NCBI RefSeq assembly: GCF_030766935.1
Contig: NZ_JASERL010000012.1
Location: forward strand, 186,001 to 250,000
DNA: 64,000 nt
Direction: 5' to 3'
DNA from: Streptomyces sp. KL109B
Lineage (GTDB): Bacteria; Actinomycetota; Actinomycetes; Streptomycetales; Streptomycetaceae
Shown here: positions 16,580-26,904 of the stretch, piece after piece
How the letters are laid out: every line of letters starts with the position of its first letter
How positions within the stretch are numbered: the first letter of the stretch is position 1
Made by a program: the position numbers and the translations under genes
Notes under the pieces: model-generated
What the model was told of the DNA's origin: nothing
The model's input: the letters and a program-made list of their open reading frames with translations, nothing else
The model's database searches: none

Positions 16580-18472
16580 GTGGCTGGCGGGCGCGAGCAC
16601 GGACACCCCGAGGAGCTCGACGAGGACGCCGAGGAGCACGGTGGACCCGGACCCGGACCCGGACCCGGACCCGGACCGGGCGAGGGCGGACCGGGTGGCG
16701 GGTACGAGGCGGAGGTCCGGCAGGTCGACGGGCTCAACCGGCTCGCCGGGCCCGCCTCCGGAGGGGCCCGCGCCGAGGGGGAGCCGCCGCGGACGCGGCA
16801 CCGCGAAACCGATCTGCTCGTGACCGGGCACGCGCTGGCCCGGGTCGCCTCGCTGGGGGAGGCGCTCACCCTCATCTCCCAGCTCACCGCCGACGACTTC
16901 CCGCTGTGCGCGCAGGCCGTGTTCCGGGCCGACCGCGAAGTGCTGTACTGCGTCGGCGGGTTCGGGCTGCGCGAGGGCGACGGCGACGGCGAGGCCGAGG
17001 CGTTCCGGCTGCCGCTGCGCACCGAGCACCCGGCCGCGCAGGTGGCGAGGACCGGGCGGCCCGTGGTGCTGACCTCGCCGGGGGAGTACCGCGACCGGTT
17101 CCCGGCCGCCGCCGGGTACGCCGACCGGGAGAGCCACGCGGCCTGGGCGTTCCTGCCGCTGCACACGTACGGCCAGCTCACCGGCGTATGGATGGTCGTC
17201 TTCGACGCCCCGGTGGAGATGACAGGCGGCATCGGCACCTTCCTCGTGACGCTCGCCCGGCTGCTCGGCCAGAGCATCGAGCAGACCTACGACGGGCAGG
17301 CCGACCTCGCCCTCTCCCAGAGCCTGCGCAGCAGCATGGGCCGCATCGGCCCCGGCCCCGAAGGGCTCACCGTCACCGCCCGGTACGTCCCCACCGGCGG
17401 CGGGCTCATGGTCGGCGGCGACTGGTTCGACAGCATCGCCCTGCCGGGCGGCCGCCTCGGCCTGGTGATCGGCGACGTACAAGGACACGACGTCCAGGCC
17501 GCCGGCCTGATGTCCCAACTGCGCACCGCCATCCACGCCTACGCAGCCGAGGGCCACGGACCCGACGCCGTCCTCGTCCGGGCCTCGCACTTCCTGGCCT
17601 CGCTCGACGAGGGCCGCTTCGCCACCTGCGTCTACCTGGAGGCAGATCCCGCGACCGGCGTCCTGCGCATCGCCCGCGCCGGGCACCCGCACCCGGTGCT
17701 GCGGCTGCCGGACGGCACCTGCCTGCTCAAGCACGTACGCGGCGGGCTGCCGCTCGGGCTCGACCTCGGCGAGGACGACTACCCGGTCAGCGAGGTCGCG
17801 CTGCGGGACAACGAGATCCTGATGCTGTGCACGGACGGGCTGATCGAGTCCGGCGGGCACGACATGTACTCCGGCTGGCTCCGGGTGCGCACCGCGCTCA
17901 CCCCCGGCGGCCCCGACGACCTCGAAGGACTGGCCGACCGCCTCATGGACGCCGTCGTCGCCCCGCAGGCGGCGCAGCCCGGCGACCGGCCCGTCACCTC
18001 GTTCACGGAGGACGACATCGCGCTGCTGCTGCTGCGCCGCGACCCCTCCGCCGACCACGCCGACGGGCCCGGCCGCAACCTCCGCTTCACCCTCGAACAG
18101 GACCAGGCCCAGGGCATCGCCGACGCCCGCATCGAATTCCAGGGGCTGCTGCACGACTGGGCCCGCCCCGAGCAGGTCGACACGGCGCTCCTGCTCGTCT
18201 CCGAACTCCTCGGCAACGTCCTCATCCACACCGAGCACGCCGCCGTCCTGCGCGCCGACATCGAGGGCCCCGAAGGCCGGCGCAGGCTGCGCGTCGAGGT
18301 CTCCGACCGCAGCGACGAGGTCCCGCACCGCCGCGCCCCCGGCGAACTCTCCTCCTCCGGCCGCGGCCTCGTCCTCCTCGACCTCCTCGCCCACCGCTGG
18401 AACCTGCGCCCCGACCCGGAGGGCAAGACGGTCTGGTTCGAACTGGACGAGGACGGGCCCGAGGAACCGTAG
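16580..18472 (+). CDS. GAF / SpoIIE-type PP2C phosphatase / HATPase regulatory protein
   Basis: A 630-residue regulator. After a Pro/Gly-rich N-terminal tail (residues about 25-40), a GAF-like sensor spans about 75-240, a PP2C (SpoIIE/RsbU) phosphatase about 250-450 with GGDWFDSI and VIGDVQGHDVQAAGLM, and a serine-kinase-like ATPase about 490-630 with SELLGNVLIHT (N box) and SSSGRGLVLLDLL (G box). Such proteins dephosphorylate anti-anti-sigma factors and may phosphorylate or bind them, steering stress or developmental sigma factors in Streptomyces. No anti-sigma or sigma gene is adjacent. The GTG at 16580 is preferred over one at 16571 because GAGGGGA then sits 9 bases upstream. Confidence 0.85.
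   Translation: MAGGREHGHPEELDEDAEEHGGPGPGPGPGPGPGEGGPGGGYEAEVRQVDGLNRLAGPASGGARAEGEPPRTRHRETDLLVTGHALARVASLGEALTLISQLTADDFPLCAQAVFRADREVLYCVGGFGLREGDGDGEAEAFRLPLRTEHPAAQVARTGRPVVLTSPGEYRDRFPAAAGYADRESHAAWAFLPLHTYGQLTGVWMVVFDAPVEMTGGIGTFLVTLARLLGQSIEQTYDGQADLALSQSLRSSMGRIGPGPEGLTVTARYVPTGGGLMVGGDWFDSIALPGGRLGLVIGDVQGHDVQAAGLMSQLRTAIHAYAAEGHGPDAVLVRASHFLASLDEGRFATCVYLEADPATGVLRIARAGHPHPVLRLPDGTCLLKHVRGGLPLGLDLGEDDYPVSEVALRDNEILMLCTDGLIESGGHDMYSGWLRVRTALTPGGPDDLEGLADRLMDAVVAPQAAQPGDRPVTSFTEDDIALLLLRRDPSADHADGPGRNLRFTLEQDQAQGIADARIEFQGLLHDWARPEQVDTALLLVSELLGNVLIHTEHAAVLRADIEGPEGRRRLRVEVSDRSDEVPHRRAPGELSSSGRGLVLLDLLAHRWNLRPDPEGKTVWFELDEDGPEEP
16643..16680 (+). repeat. GGACCC hexamer run coding for alternating Gly-Pro
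   Basis: Five perfect GGACCC units plus a partial sixth lie inside the phosphatase gene and encode the Pro-Gly linker. Whole-unit slippage would keep the frame and change only linker length. Confidence 0.85.
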
Positions 18473-18493
18473 GACGACTTCCTGGGGAACCGC

Positions 18494-19115
18494 TCACGTC
18501 CTGTCGAACGTGACGGTGCAGTGGCAGAGCAGCCAGATGTCGTCGATGAGCGCCTGGACGATGTCGGTGCGGCGCAGCCAGCCCTTCAGGTCACTCAGCG
18601 GCTTCCCGTCGAACGTCGCCTTGCGCAACCGCGCCACCCGCGGGTCCGTCAGTCGGTCCGTCGCCTTGACGAACACCCCCACCTCGTCGAGCCGAATGTG
18701 GCGTACGGGGCCCAATCCCCGTGCCGCGTACGTTCGTTGAAGCCCGCCGGGGTGCGGTCCAGGCGGACCAGACAGCTCTCGCCCACCCCCGGCTCGTCCT
18801 TGAAGTGGTGGAACATCAGGACGCGATCCGCGCGCCGTGGCCACGGCGCCCGCTCGTCCGGCCCTTCGTGGCCGAGTTCCGGAACCAGCTCCTCCCCGTT
18901 GAAGAGGAAGTCGTCGTTGATGGGGAAGGCGTCGCTCCCCGGTGCGGCGTCCGCGTAGCGCGGCACTCCGCGGTCCGTGCGGCGGGTGATCGCCTGCGTC
19001 ACGGGCCGAAGCTGACGCTGTCGTACGACTCGGGGACGGGCAACGGGCTCTTCGGTTTCGGCTGGCGACTGTCGGCGCGGCTGCCCGTGCCCGTCGCCGG
19101 GTTCGCCGTTCCGCC
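18494..19115 (-). pseudogene. Broken SpvB/Tc-toxin-like gene remnant with frameshift and internal inversion
   Basis: On the minus strand GGTANPATGTGS (19080-19115) and AITRRTDRGVPRYADA through GEELVPE (18996-18877) are recognisable SpvB N-terminal motifs. The motif that should join them lies on the opposite strand (19003-19074). After GEELVPE the reading continues into RVLMFHHFKDEPG, and near 18735 it changes frame to reach RHIRLDEVGVFVKATD and WLRRTDIVQALIDDIWLL before a stop at 18494. The part after GEELVPE is not recognised and could be a separate broken gene. SpvB/TcC-type proteins are large (over 1000 residues), so only scraps remain. No intact start, no ribosome binding site and mixed frames argue for decay. 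Confidence 0.65.
19003..19074 (+). pseudogene. Inverted fragment of the SpvB-like gene
   Basis: These 24 codons on the plus strand start GPKLTLSYDSGTGNG and end GFGWRLS, the most conserved SpvB signature. In intact relatives this segment sits between the two minus-strand pieces just described, so it has been flipped in place. A 7-base inverted repeat, CACGGGC (19000-19006) and GCCCGTG (19083-19089), borders it. Confidence 0.65.
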
Positions 19116-19439
19116 CAATGGCCCGTTCGCGGCCCGGGGTGGGACGCCGCTCCGGAACGCCCGCCGGGCGCACGCCCCTGGCGTGTGAATCCGTGCGAAA
19201 TCAGCCGGGGAGGCGGCGCGTCCGGTGGCCGGGTGAACTCGTGATTCCGCAGGTCGTGAGGGGTATCGCGGGCTCCGAGGGGTGGTTGGGGGGTGACTGA
19301 TACGTGTAGGTGGCTTCAGGTGGTGACCACAAATTCCACACATCCCTCTCTATGGGAGGTCTCAATGGTCTAGATTGACCGTGCTTCGCTTCACATGCCG
19401 GGCACGCTCGGACACGAGGCGACAAATAATGATCTATTG
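19116..19439. other. Gap without a recognisable gene between the toxin remnant and the operon leader
   Basis: No convincing coding sequence was found. Short open frames here are antisense or lack ribosome binding sites. The composition becomes more AT-rich around 19300-19440 (for example TCTAGATTGACC near 19371), which fits promoter DNA for the exopolysaccharide operon. A short palindrome GTGGTGACCAC lies at 19320-19330. Confidence 0.45.
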
Positions 19440-19480
19440 CTCCGGCAGTCAGGGGCGGTTGACCGCCGCGCCTGCCGGAG
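19440..19480 (+). promoter_or_regulatory. Nested stem-loop in the exopolysaccharide operon leader
   Basis: CTCCGGCAG (19440-19448) pairs perfectly with CTGCCGGAG (19472-19480), and the 23-base loop contains its own hairpin, GGCGGT-TG-ACCGCC. No T-run follows. Lying about 285 bases before the first gene, it may be an attenuator, an upstream terminator or a structured part of the leader RNA. It matches no riboswitch family that I recognise. Confidence 0.45.
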
Positions 19481-19650
19481 TCACAACGGGGGGTGATCAA
19501 TTCTTGGTGCCCGAGACGGGCCCGGGCGCGGGGAGCGCCCGAGGACTCCAGGGACTCGCGCACCTCACGCTCCGAACGCGGGGCGGACCGGGCAAGTCCG
19601 CCAAAGACTGAGCGGATTGCCCACACAGCGCTGGAAATGCCGAAAGTCAT

Positions 19651-19762
19651 GCGCGGGAGGCGGGGGCCTCCCGAGGGGGAGGAGCAGTGCGGCGCGGGGG
19701 CCGGGGGGTCTCCCGAGGAGGGGAACAGCGCGGGAGGCGGGGGCGCCTCCCAGGGGGGAGTA
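19651..19762 (+). repeat. Three degenerate 40-base G-rich repeats with GGGG-loop hairpins ahead of the first exopolysaccharide gene
   Basis: Three imperfect copies of a GCGCGGGAGGCGGGGGC-like unit occur at about 19651, 19691 and 19729. The first folds as GGGAGGC-GGGG-GCCTCCC (19655-19672), the last as GGGAGGCG-GGGG-CGCCTCCC (19732-19751), one base before the GGGGGGAG ribosome binding site. The middle copy is degenerate. The hairpins could occlude or space the ribosome binding site; guanine runs might also form quadruplexes in RNA. Confidence 0.55.
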
Positions 19763-19765
19763 ACC

Positions 19766-21289
19766 GTGTTGGGCGAGCACGTCGAACCCGCTGGCGACCA
19801 GGACGGGGCGGTACAGCAAGGGGACTTGATCAGCCCGTTCCCACCGGAGCGCGGACGCCCGGGGGACGGGGAGTTACGTCGGCCCGCGAGCGACTGGGAA
19901 CAGCGCTACCGCCGCATCGTGATCGTGAGCGACACCGTGGCAACGGCCTTCGTCGTGGCCGCCTTCGGCGGCTTCTTCGGAGTCAGGGACGCGGCCAACT
20001 GGCACGAGAAGTGGAAGATACTCGCCTTCGGGACCGAGTTACTGGTCCTGGGGGCACTGGCGGTCAGCCGCTCCTGGGCGCCCGCCGTGCTCGGCCAGGG
20101 CGCCGAGGAATTCCGCAGGCTCGGGCGTTCGCTGTTCACGGCGACCGTCGTGCTCGCGCTCGGCGGAATCGCCCTGACCTCGCGGAACATCAAGCTGTGG
20201 ATATTCGTCGCGATCCCCGCGATCGCGCTGGTCACCATGACCGCCCGCTATCTGCTGCGCCTGTGGCTGCACAGACAGCGCAAGGAGGGCCGGTGCCTGC
20301 GCCCCGTCCTCGCGGCCGGAAGCCCGGCCACCGTCAGCGATTTGATCACCAGGACCCGCAAGTTCCCGCACATCGGCTGGCGGGTCGAGGCCATCTGCAT
20401 GTCGGAGAGCCACGGCCTCGACGGTGACCACTTCGAGGGGGTCCCGGTCGTCGGACGGCTGACGGACGTGGCCAACCACGTGCGCCGCGACGGATACCGG
20501 GTCGTCGCCGTCACCCCGGACCCGCACTGGTCGCCGGACCGGCTGCAGCGCCTCGCCTGGAACCTGGAGGGCAGCGACGCGGAAATGGTCGTGGCGCCCG
20601 TCCTCATGGAGGTCGCGGGACCGCGGCTGCACGTCGACGCGGTGCTCGGGATACCGCTCCTGCGGGTCAGCATGCCGGCCTTCACCGGGGGACGGCGGGC
20701 GATCAAGGAAGTCGTCGACCGGCTCGGTTCGGCGTTCCTGATCCTGCTGTTCGCGCCGCTGATGGTGCTCGTCGGGCTCTTCGTACTCCTGGACAGCAGG
20801 GGCGGGGTGTTCTACCGGCAGCGCCGCGTCGGCAAGGACGGGCGCGAGTTCACCATCCTCAAGTTCCGCACCATGGTCACCGGCGCCCACAACAAACGCG
20901 CAGGACTCGCCGACCGGAACGAGGGCGCGGGGCTGCTGTTCAAGCTCCGCCGCGACCCGCGGGTGACCCGGGTGGGGCAGGTACTGCGCCGCTACTCGCT
21001 CGACGAACTCCCGCAACTGTTCAACGTACTCACCGGGTCCATGTCGCTCGTCGGCCCGCGCCCGCCACTGCCGGAGGAGTCCGCCGCGTACGGACCCGAC
21101 ATCCGGCGGCGGCTGCTCGTCAAGCCGGGGCTCACCGGGCTCTGGCAGATCAGCGGGCGCAGCGACCTGCCGTGGGAGGAGGCCGTCCGCCTCGACCTGC
21201 GGTACGTCGAGGACTGGTCGCTCGCCCTGGACACGGTGATCTTGTGGAAGACGCTACGGGCCGTGCTGCACGGACAAGGGGCCTACTGA
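19766..21289 (+). CDS. Polyprenyl-phosphate sugar phosphotransferase starting exopolysaccharide synthesis (WbaP/WcaJ-like)
   Basis: A 507-residue enzyme that transfers a sugar-1-phosphate from a nucleotide sugar to undecaprenyl phosphate, the first step of repeat-unit assembly. Four membrane helices (about residues 50-180) precede a cytosolic CoA-binding-like region (RPVLAAGSPATVSDLI) and a final membrane anchor near 320-345. The C-terminal catalytic domain shows QRRVGKDGREFTILKFRTM, DELPQLFNVLTGSMSLVGPRP and KPGLTGLWQISGR. The GTG at 19766 follows GGGGGGAG. Codons 37 (19874-19876) and 92 (20039-20041) are TTA, rare in this genome and read by the bldA tRNA, so translation is probably development-dependent. 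First gene of a 21-gene operon. Confidence 0.92.
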   Translation: MLGEHVEPAGDQDGAVQQGDLISPFPPERGRPGDGELRRPASDWEQRYRRIVIVSDTVATAFVVAAFGGFFGVRDAANWHEKWKILAFGTELLVLGALAVSRSWAPAVLGQGAEEFRRLGRSLFTATVVLALGGIALTSRNIKLWIFVAIPAIALVTMTARYLLRLWLHRQRKEGRCLRPVLAAGSPATVSDLITRTRKFPHIGWRVEAICMSESHGLDGDHFEGVPVVGRLTDVANHVRRDGYRVVAVTPDPHWSPDRLQRLAWNLEGSDAEMVVAPVLMEVAGPRLHVDAVLGIPLLRVSMPAFTGGRRAIKEVVDRLGSAFLILLFAPLMVLVGLFVLLDSRGGVFYRQRRVGKDGREFTILKFRTMVTGAHNKRAGLADRNEGAGLLFKLRRDPRVTRVGQVLRRYSLDELPQLFNVLTGSMSLVGPRPPLPEESAAYGPDIRRRLLVKPGLTGLWQISGRSDLPWEEAVRLDLRYVEDWSLALDTVILWKTLRAVLHGQGAY

Positions 21290-21370
21290 GCCCTGTCGAG
21301 CAAGGGGGGCGCCGCTTCGGCGGCGTACGGACGGCGGGCCACAAGGGCCCGTCGAGGGGGAGGAACGGTC

Positions 21371-22688
<1,318 letters not shown>

Positions 22689-22699
<11 letters not shown>

Positions 22700-23993
22700 C
22701 GCCATCGGTGACGCACCGAACAACGAGGACGGATCCGGCCGCGACGCCTCTGGACCTGGGCGGCGCGCGCTGATCCTCGTGGAGAACCTGTCGGTCCCCT
22801 TCGACCGGCGGGTCTGGCAGGAGTGCACCACCCTGCGCGACGCGGGCTGGACCGTGCACGTCATCTGCCCCCAGGGAACCAAGCGGGACACGGAAGCCGA
22901 AGCCGTGATCGACGGGGTGCACATCCACCGCTACCCGTTGACCGCGGCCACCGGAGGACCCGCCGGCTACCTCAAGGAGTACGGCTCCGCGCTGTGGCAC
23001 ACGGCCCGCCTCGTCCGCAAGGTGGGCCCCGTCCACGTCGTGCACGCCTGCAACCCGCCCGACCTGCTGTACCTGCCCGCGCGGTGGGCCAGGCGGCGCG
23101 GCGCCCAGTTCGTCTTCGACCAGCACGACCTGGTGCCCGAGCTGTACCTGTCCCGCTTCGACCGGGGCAACGACCTCCTGTACCGCGCCGTGTGCGCCCT
23201 CGAACGGCGCACGTACAAGGCGGCGGACATCGTGATCGCCACCAACGAGAGCTACCGGGACGTCGCCGTCAGCCGCGGCGGCAAACGGCCGGAGGACGTC
23301 TTCGTGGTGCGCAGCGCGCCCGCGATCGAGCGGTTCCAACCGGTCCCGCCCGAACCGGAGTTGAAGCGCGGCAAGCCCCATCTGCTGTGCTACCTCGGCG
23401 TCATGGGGCCCCAGGACGGCGTCGACTACGCGCTGCGGGCGCTCGCCAAGCTGCGCGACGAGCTCGGACGGACCGACTGGCACGCCGTGTTCGTCGGCTC
23501 GGGCGACGCCTTCGACGCCATGGTGGAGCTGTCCCGCGAGCTCGACCTCGGCGACCAGGTGCAGTTCACCGGGCGCATCCCGGACGCCGACCTGGTGCGC
23601 TACCTGTCCACCGCCGACGTCTGCCTGTCCCCTGACCCGTGCAACCCGCTCAACGACGTGTCGACCATGAACAAGGTCCTCGAATACATGGCGATGGGCC
23701 GCCCCATCGTCTCGTTCGACCTCCGGGAGGCCCGGGTCTCCGCCGGAGACGCCGCCCTCTACGCGCGTGCCGACGACGAGGCCGAATTCGCCGCGCTCAT
23801 CGGCGAGTTGCTCGACGACCCGGACCGGCGCGCCCGCATGGGCAAGCTCGGGCAGGAGCGGATCGGCGGCCCGCTCTCCTGGCGGAACTCGCAGGACGCG
23901 CTGCTCGCCGCCTACGCCGCCGCCTGCCGCGCCCGCACCGCGGTGCGCTCCGGCGGCGGCCCGCTCTCGGCAAGGAGGAGGCGGCGTCGTTGA
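22689..23993 (+). CDS. Family 4 glycosyltransferase
   Basis: A retaining GT-B glycosyltransferase of about 434 residues. LILVENLSVPFDRRVWQE near the N-terminus and the GPVHVVHACNPPDLLYL and FDQHDLVPEL segments are typical of the WbuB/WcaI-like group. The C-terminal nucleotide-sugar site includes CYLGVMGPQDGVDYALRA, FTGRIPDADL and MNKVLEYMAMGRPIVSFD. The start is uncertain: no ATG or GTG precedes the conserved VENLSVP segment in this frame except a TTG at 22689, which overlaps the end of the dehydrogenase gene. It likely adds a sugar to the lipid-linked repeat unit in the cytosol. Confidence 0.88.
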
Positions 23994-25387
23994 GCGAGGA
24001 CACGATCCGCCTGGTCACGATCGGCCGGATGCTGCGCAGGAGGTGGCGGCTGCTCGCCACCCTCACCGTCGTCGGCGCCCTCGTCGGCTACGGCATGTCC
24101 ATGGTGTTCCCGCCCCGGTACACGGCATCGGCGTCGGTGCTGCTGCCGGGGCAGTGGGAGGAGCGCGAAATGCTCACCCAGGTGGACATCGCGACCAGTT
24201 CGTCCGTGACGGACCGCGCCGCCGCCAAGCTCGGCTGGAACGGCGTCGACGGCAGCGAACTGCGGAAGCGGGTGAGCGCCAAGGCCGCCGACGGGAACGT
24301 CATCACGATCTCCGGAGCCGCCGAGAACCCGAAGCGCGCGCAGCAGCTCACCAACCGGGTGGCGAAGGAGCTCGTCTCCTTCTCCGCCCGGATCGCGGGC
24401 GGCGCCACCGACCCCGCGGCCGCCGCGGGCCCCGAGGCGCTGCGCAAGAAGGTGCAGGACACCAACCGCCGCATCACCGAACTCGCGGGCGCGGCCGACC
24501 CGGGACGGACCGTGGAGAGCGTGCAGGCCCGCACCGCGCTGGAGAAGCTGCGCACCTCGCTGGAGGAGGCCATGAAGAAGCTGGAGGAGACCGACCCGGC
24601 GAGCGACAAGGCAGGCATGGTCCTCATGGACACCGCGGCCAAACCCACCGGGCAGGCGCCACCGACGCGGCTGCAACTCGTCGTCGCCGGAGCCCTGTTG
24701 TTCTTCATCGTCACCGTCATCGCCCACCTCACCGCCGCCCGCATGAACCGTCGGCTGCGCGGCGAGGCGGAGATCGCGGCGGCGCTCGGCTCGAAACTCC
24801 TCGGCACCGTCGACGTACCCGGCGACCTGCGCGCGCACCGGGCACAGGGCGGCGGCGCGAAGGCCGGGCTCCGGCGGCTGCTCGGCCTCGACATCCGGTG
24901 GGACGTACCGGCGCCGCAGAAGTCCGGCGACGAGGCCGTCCGACGCACCCGCTTCCGCCGCGTGTGCGCCAAGTTGCGCAACCAACTGCCCGCCCCCAGG
25001 CGGCTGTTGGTCGTCGTACCGGACGGCGACGAACTCGCCCTGCGGGCCGCGGGGCAGCTCGTCGCCGAGGCCGGCAGCGAACCCTCCGCGACCTCCTCCG
25101 GCCGGGGGTACCCCATGCTGCGGACCGTGGTGGTCCCCGTCGACCGGCCCATCGTCCCGGACCGCGGCAGCGAGTCCGGGGCCGTCGTCGTGCTCAGCGC
25201 GGGCAGCTGGACCGCGGAGGAACTCGCGGGCATCGCCGGGGCCTGCGCCGACGGCCGCCACGAGATCGTCGGCATCGTCGTCGCAGGACCCGTCCTGACG
25301 GGCCCCGCGCGATCCGCCGAAGGACCGCCGGACCACGCCGCCCCGGCGCTCGCGGTGCGCGGGCACGCGACGGGAGGTTCGGCGTGA
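23990..25387 (+). CDS. Wzz-like chain-length determinant with degenerate kinase-like C-terminus (first of two)
   Basis: A 465-residue polysaccharide co-polymerase-type protein. Membrane helix one is at about residues 20-42, a periplasmic coiled-coil region follows (long helices about 95-215), and helix two is at about 225-245. The remaining 220 residues resemble the cytosolic BY-kinase/ParA-like domain (RRLLVVVPDGDELALRAAGQL) but lack a Walker A lysine, so ATP use is unlikely. Wzz proteins set polymer length together with Wzy. The TTG start overlaps the previous stop (TTGA) and has AAGGAGGAG upstream; the gene overlaps its sister gene by 4 bases. Confidence 0.82.
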   Translation: MSEDTIRLVTIGRMLRRRWRLLATLTVVGALVGYGMSMVFPPRYTASASVLLPGQWEEREMLTQVDIATSSSVTDRAAAKLGWNGVDGSELRKRVSAKAADGNVITISGAAENPKRAQQLTNRVAKELVSFSARIAGGATDPAAAAGPEALRKKVQDTNRRITELAGAADPGRTVESVQARTALEKLRTSLEEAMKKLEETDPASDKAGMVLMDTAAKPTGQAPPTRLQLVVAGALLFFIVTVIAHLTAARMNRRLRGEAEIAAALGSKLLGTVDVPGDLRAHRAQGGGAKAGLRRLLGLDIRWDVPAPQKSGDEAVRRTRFRRVCAKLRNQLPAPRRLLVVVPDGDELALRAAGQLVAEAGSEPSATSSGRGYPMLRTVVVPVDRPIVPDRGSESGAVVVLSAGSWTAEELAGIAGACADGRHEIVGIVVAGPVLTGPARSAEGPPDHAAPALAVRGHATGGSA

Positions 25388-26901
25388 CGACGAACAGCAC
25401 ACCGGAGTCCTCGGCGGCCACTCCGCTCTTCGACCTGCACGCGCTGGTGGTGGCGGTGCGCAGGCGCCGCCGCCTCTGGCTCGCCATGGCGCTGCTCGGA
25501 CTGCTCGCCGGAGTGGCCGTGGCGGTCCTGCTGCCGCCCCCGCCGAGCGCGGTCACCAAGGTGCTCGTCTCCCACCCGGAGGACCAGCCGAACGACACGG
25601 GCACCCTGATCCGTACCGACACCGAGGTGCTGGCCACCACCCGCATCGCCCGGGAGGCCCTGAAGACCCTCAAGTCCCAGGAGAGCCCCGAGGACTTCAT
25701 GAAGGAGTACCGGGGCACCGGACTGACCAACAACGTGCTGCAGATCGACGTGGCGGGCGAAAGCGACGCGCTCGCCGTCGACCGGGCCAAGGCGCTCGCC
25801 GACGCGTTCATCGCCGACCACGTCAAGCGGATGCGCGAGACCGCGAACGCGGAGGCGCAGGCCCTGCTCGACCAGCGCGACCGGATGCGGGCCGAACTCG
25901 CCCGCGTCAACAAGGAGATCGGCGACCGTTCCCCGGAGAGCACCCCCGAGGACTCCGCCGGCATCGAGACACTCTTCTCCCGGCGCGCCGAACTCAACTC
26001 GCGGATCGCCGACTTCGACCAGCGCGCCGCCGAGGCCCGCACCGGCACACCCAAGGTCATCGCGGGTACGCAGATCGTCGACGCCCCGCGCGCGGTGCGG
26101 CACTCGCTGCCCATGACCGCCGCGACCAACGGGGCGATCGGATTCGTCCTCGGCCTCGTCCTCGGGCTCGCGATCTCCGCCGTCGGCGCCCTGGTGGGGG
26201 ACCGGCCCGTGCTGCGCCGGGACATCGCCGCGAACCTGGGCGCCTCCGTCGTCGCGGAGCTGCCCCGCCGCGGCGGGCCGCTGCGGCGCGGCCGCGTCAG
26301 GCTCACCCGCGAGCGGCTCACTACGACGCTGTCCCGCATCGTGCACGGCTCCCCGGAGCCGCTGTCGCTGCTCGAACTGGGCTGCGCGCACAGTACGAGC
26401 GCCATCGCCCTCGACCTCGCGAGGGCCCTCGCGGCGGAGGGCCCCGTGCTCGTCGTCGACGGACTGCCGGGCGCCGAGCTCGCCAACCTCCGCCCGCAGC
26501 CGGGGGACCCGCGGATCGTCGCGGGCGAGCACGCCCCCGCGCTTTCGCCGCAGGACCGCCGCGTCGGTGTCGGCTCGGTGGCACCCGGGACGGCGTGGAC
26601 CGACCTCCAGTACCTCGGCACCCAGACCGTGCTCGTCGTACGCGCCGGGCACGGCAGTGCCGCCTGGCTGCACACCGTGGCACGCCAACTCGCCGAGCAG
26701 CGCATCCCCGTGCTCGGCGTCGTGCTGATCGACCCCGACCCCCGGGACCGTACCGACGGAACCCTGTGGGACGGGCTGCACATCGCGCTGCGCGGCCGCG
26801 GCGAACGGGCCGCCCGGCAGAACGGCTCCGGCCAGCGGCGCACGGAGCGCAAGCCCGCCTGGGCGGCACGCGGCGCGGACAACGACCAGGAGGCTCGCTA
26901 G
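25384..26901 (+). CDS. Wzz-like chain-length determinant with degenerate kinase-like C-terminus (second)
   Basis: A 505-residue relative of the preceding protein. Membrane helix one at about residues 30-52, periplasmic part with LIRTDTEVLATTRIAREAL and a long helical stretch about 150-225, helix two about 243-268, then a cytosolic domain. In that domain LELGCAHSTSAIALDLARAL sits where a P-loop should be but lacks the Gly-Lys pair, and LVVDGLPGAELANLRP mimics the Walker A' strand; a dead kinase-like fold is likely. The GTG start overlaps the previous stop (GTGA). Two unequal Wzz proteins in tandem suggest a hetero-oligomeric regulator. Confidence 0.82.
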   Translation: MTTNSTPESSAATPLFDLHALVVAVRRRRRLWLAMALLGLLAGVAVAVLLPPPPSAVTKVLVSHPEDQPNDTGTLIRTDTEVLATTRIAREALKTLKSQESPEDFMKEYRGTGLTNNVLQIDVAGESDALAVDRAKALADAFIADHVKRMRETANAEAQALLDQRDRMRAELARVNKEIGDRSPESTPEDSAGIETLFSRRAELNSRIADFDQRAAEARTGTPKVIAGTQIVDAPRAVRHSLPMTAATNGAIGFVLGLVLGLAISAVGALVGDRPVLRRDIAANLGASVVAELPRRGGPLRRGRVRLTRERLTTTLSRIVHGSPEPLSLLELGCAHSTSAIALDLARALAAEGPVLVVDGLPGAELANLRPQPGDPRIVAGEHAPALSPQDRRVGVGSVAPGTAWTDLQYLGTQTVLVVRAGHGSAAWLHTVARQLAEQRIPVLGVVLIDPDPRDRTDGTLWDGLHIALRGRGERAARQNGSGQRRTERKPAWAARGADNDQEAR

Positions 26902-26904
26902 CAC

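Noticed and set aside
19493..19765. Upstream extension of the first exopolysaccharide gene by 91 codons
   Set aside because: It runs through the hairpin repeats, with no ribosome binding site at its beginning; the GTG at 19766 has a strong one and fits the family.
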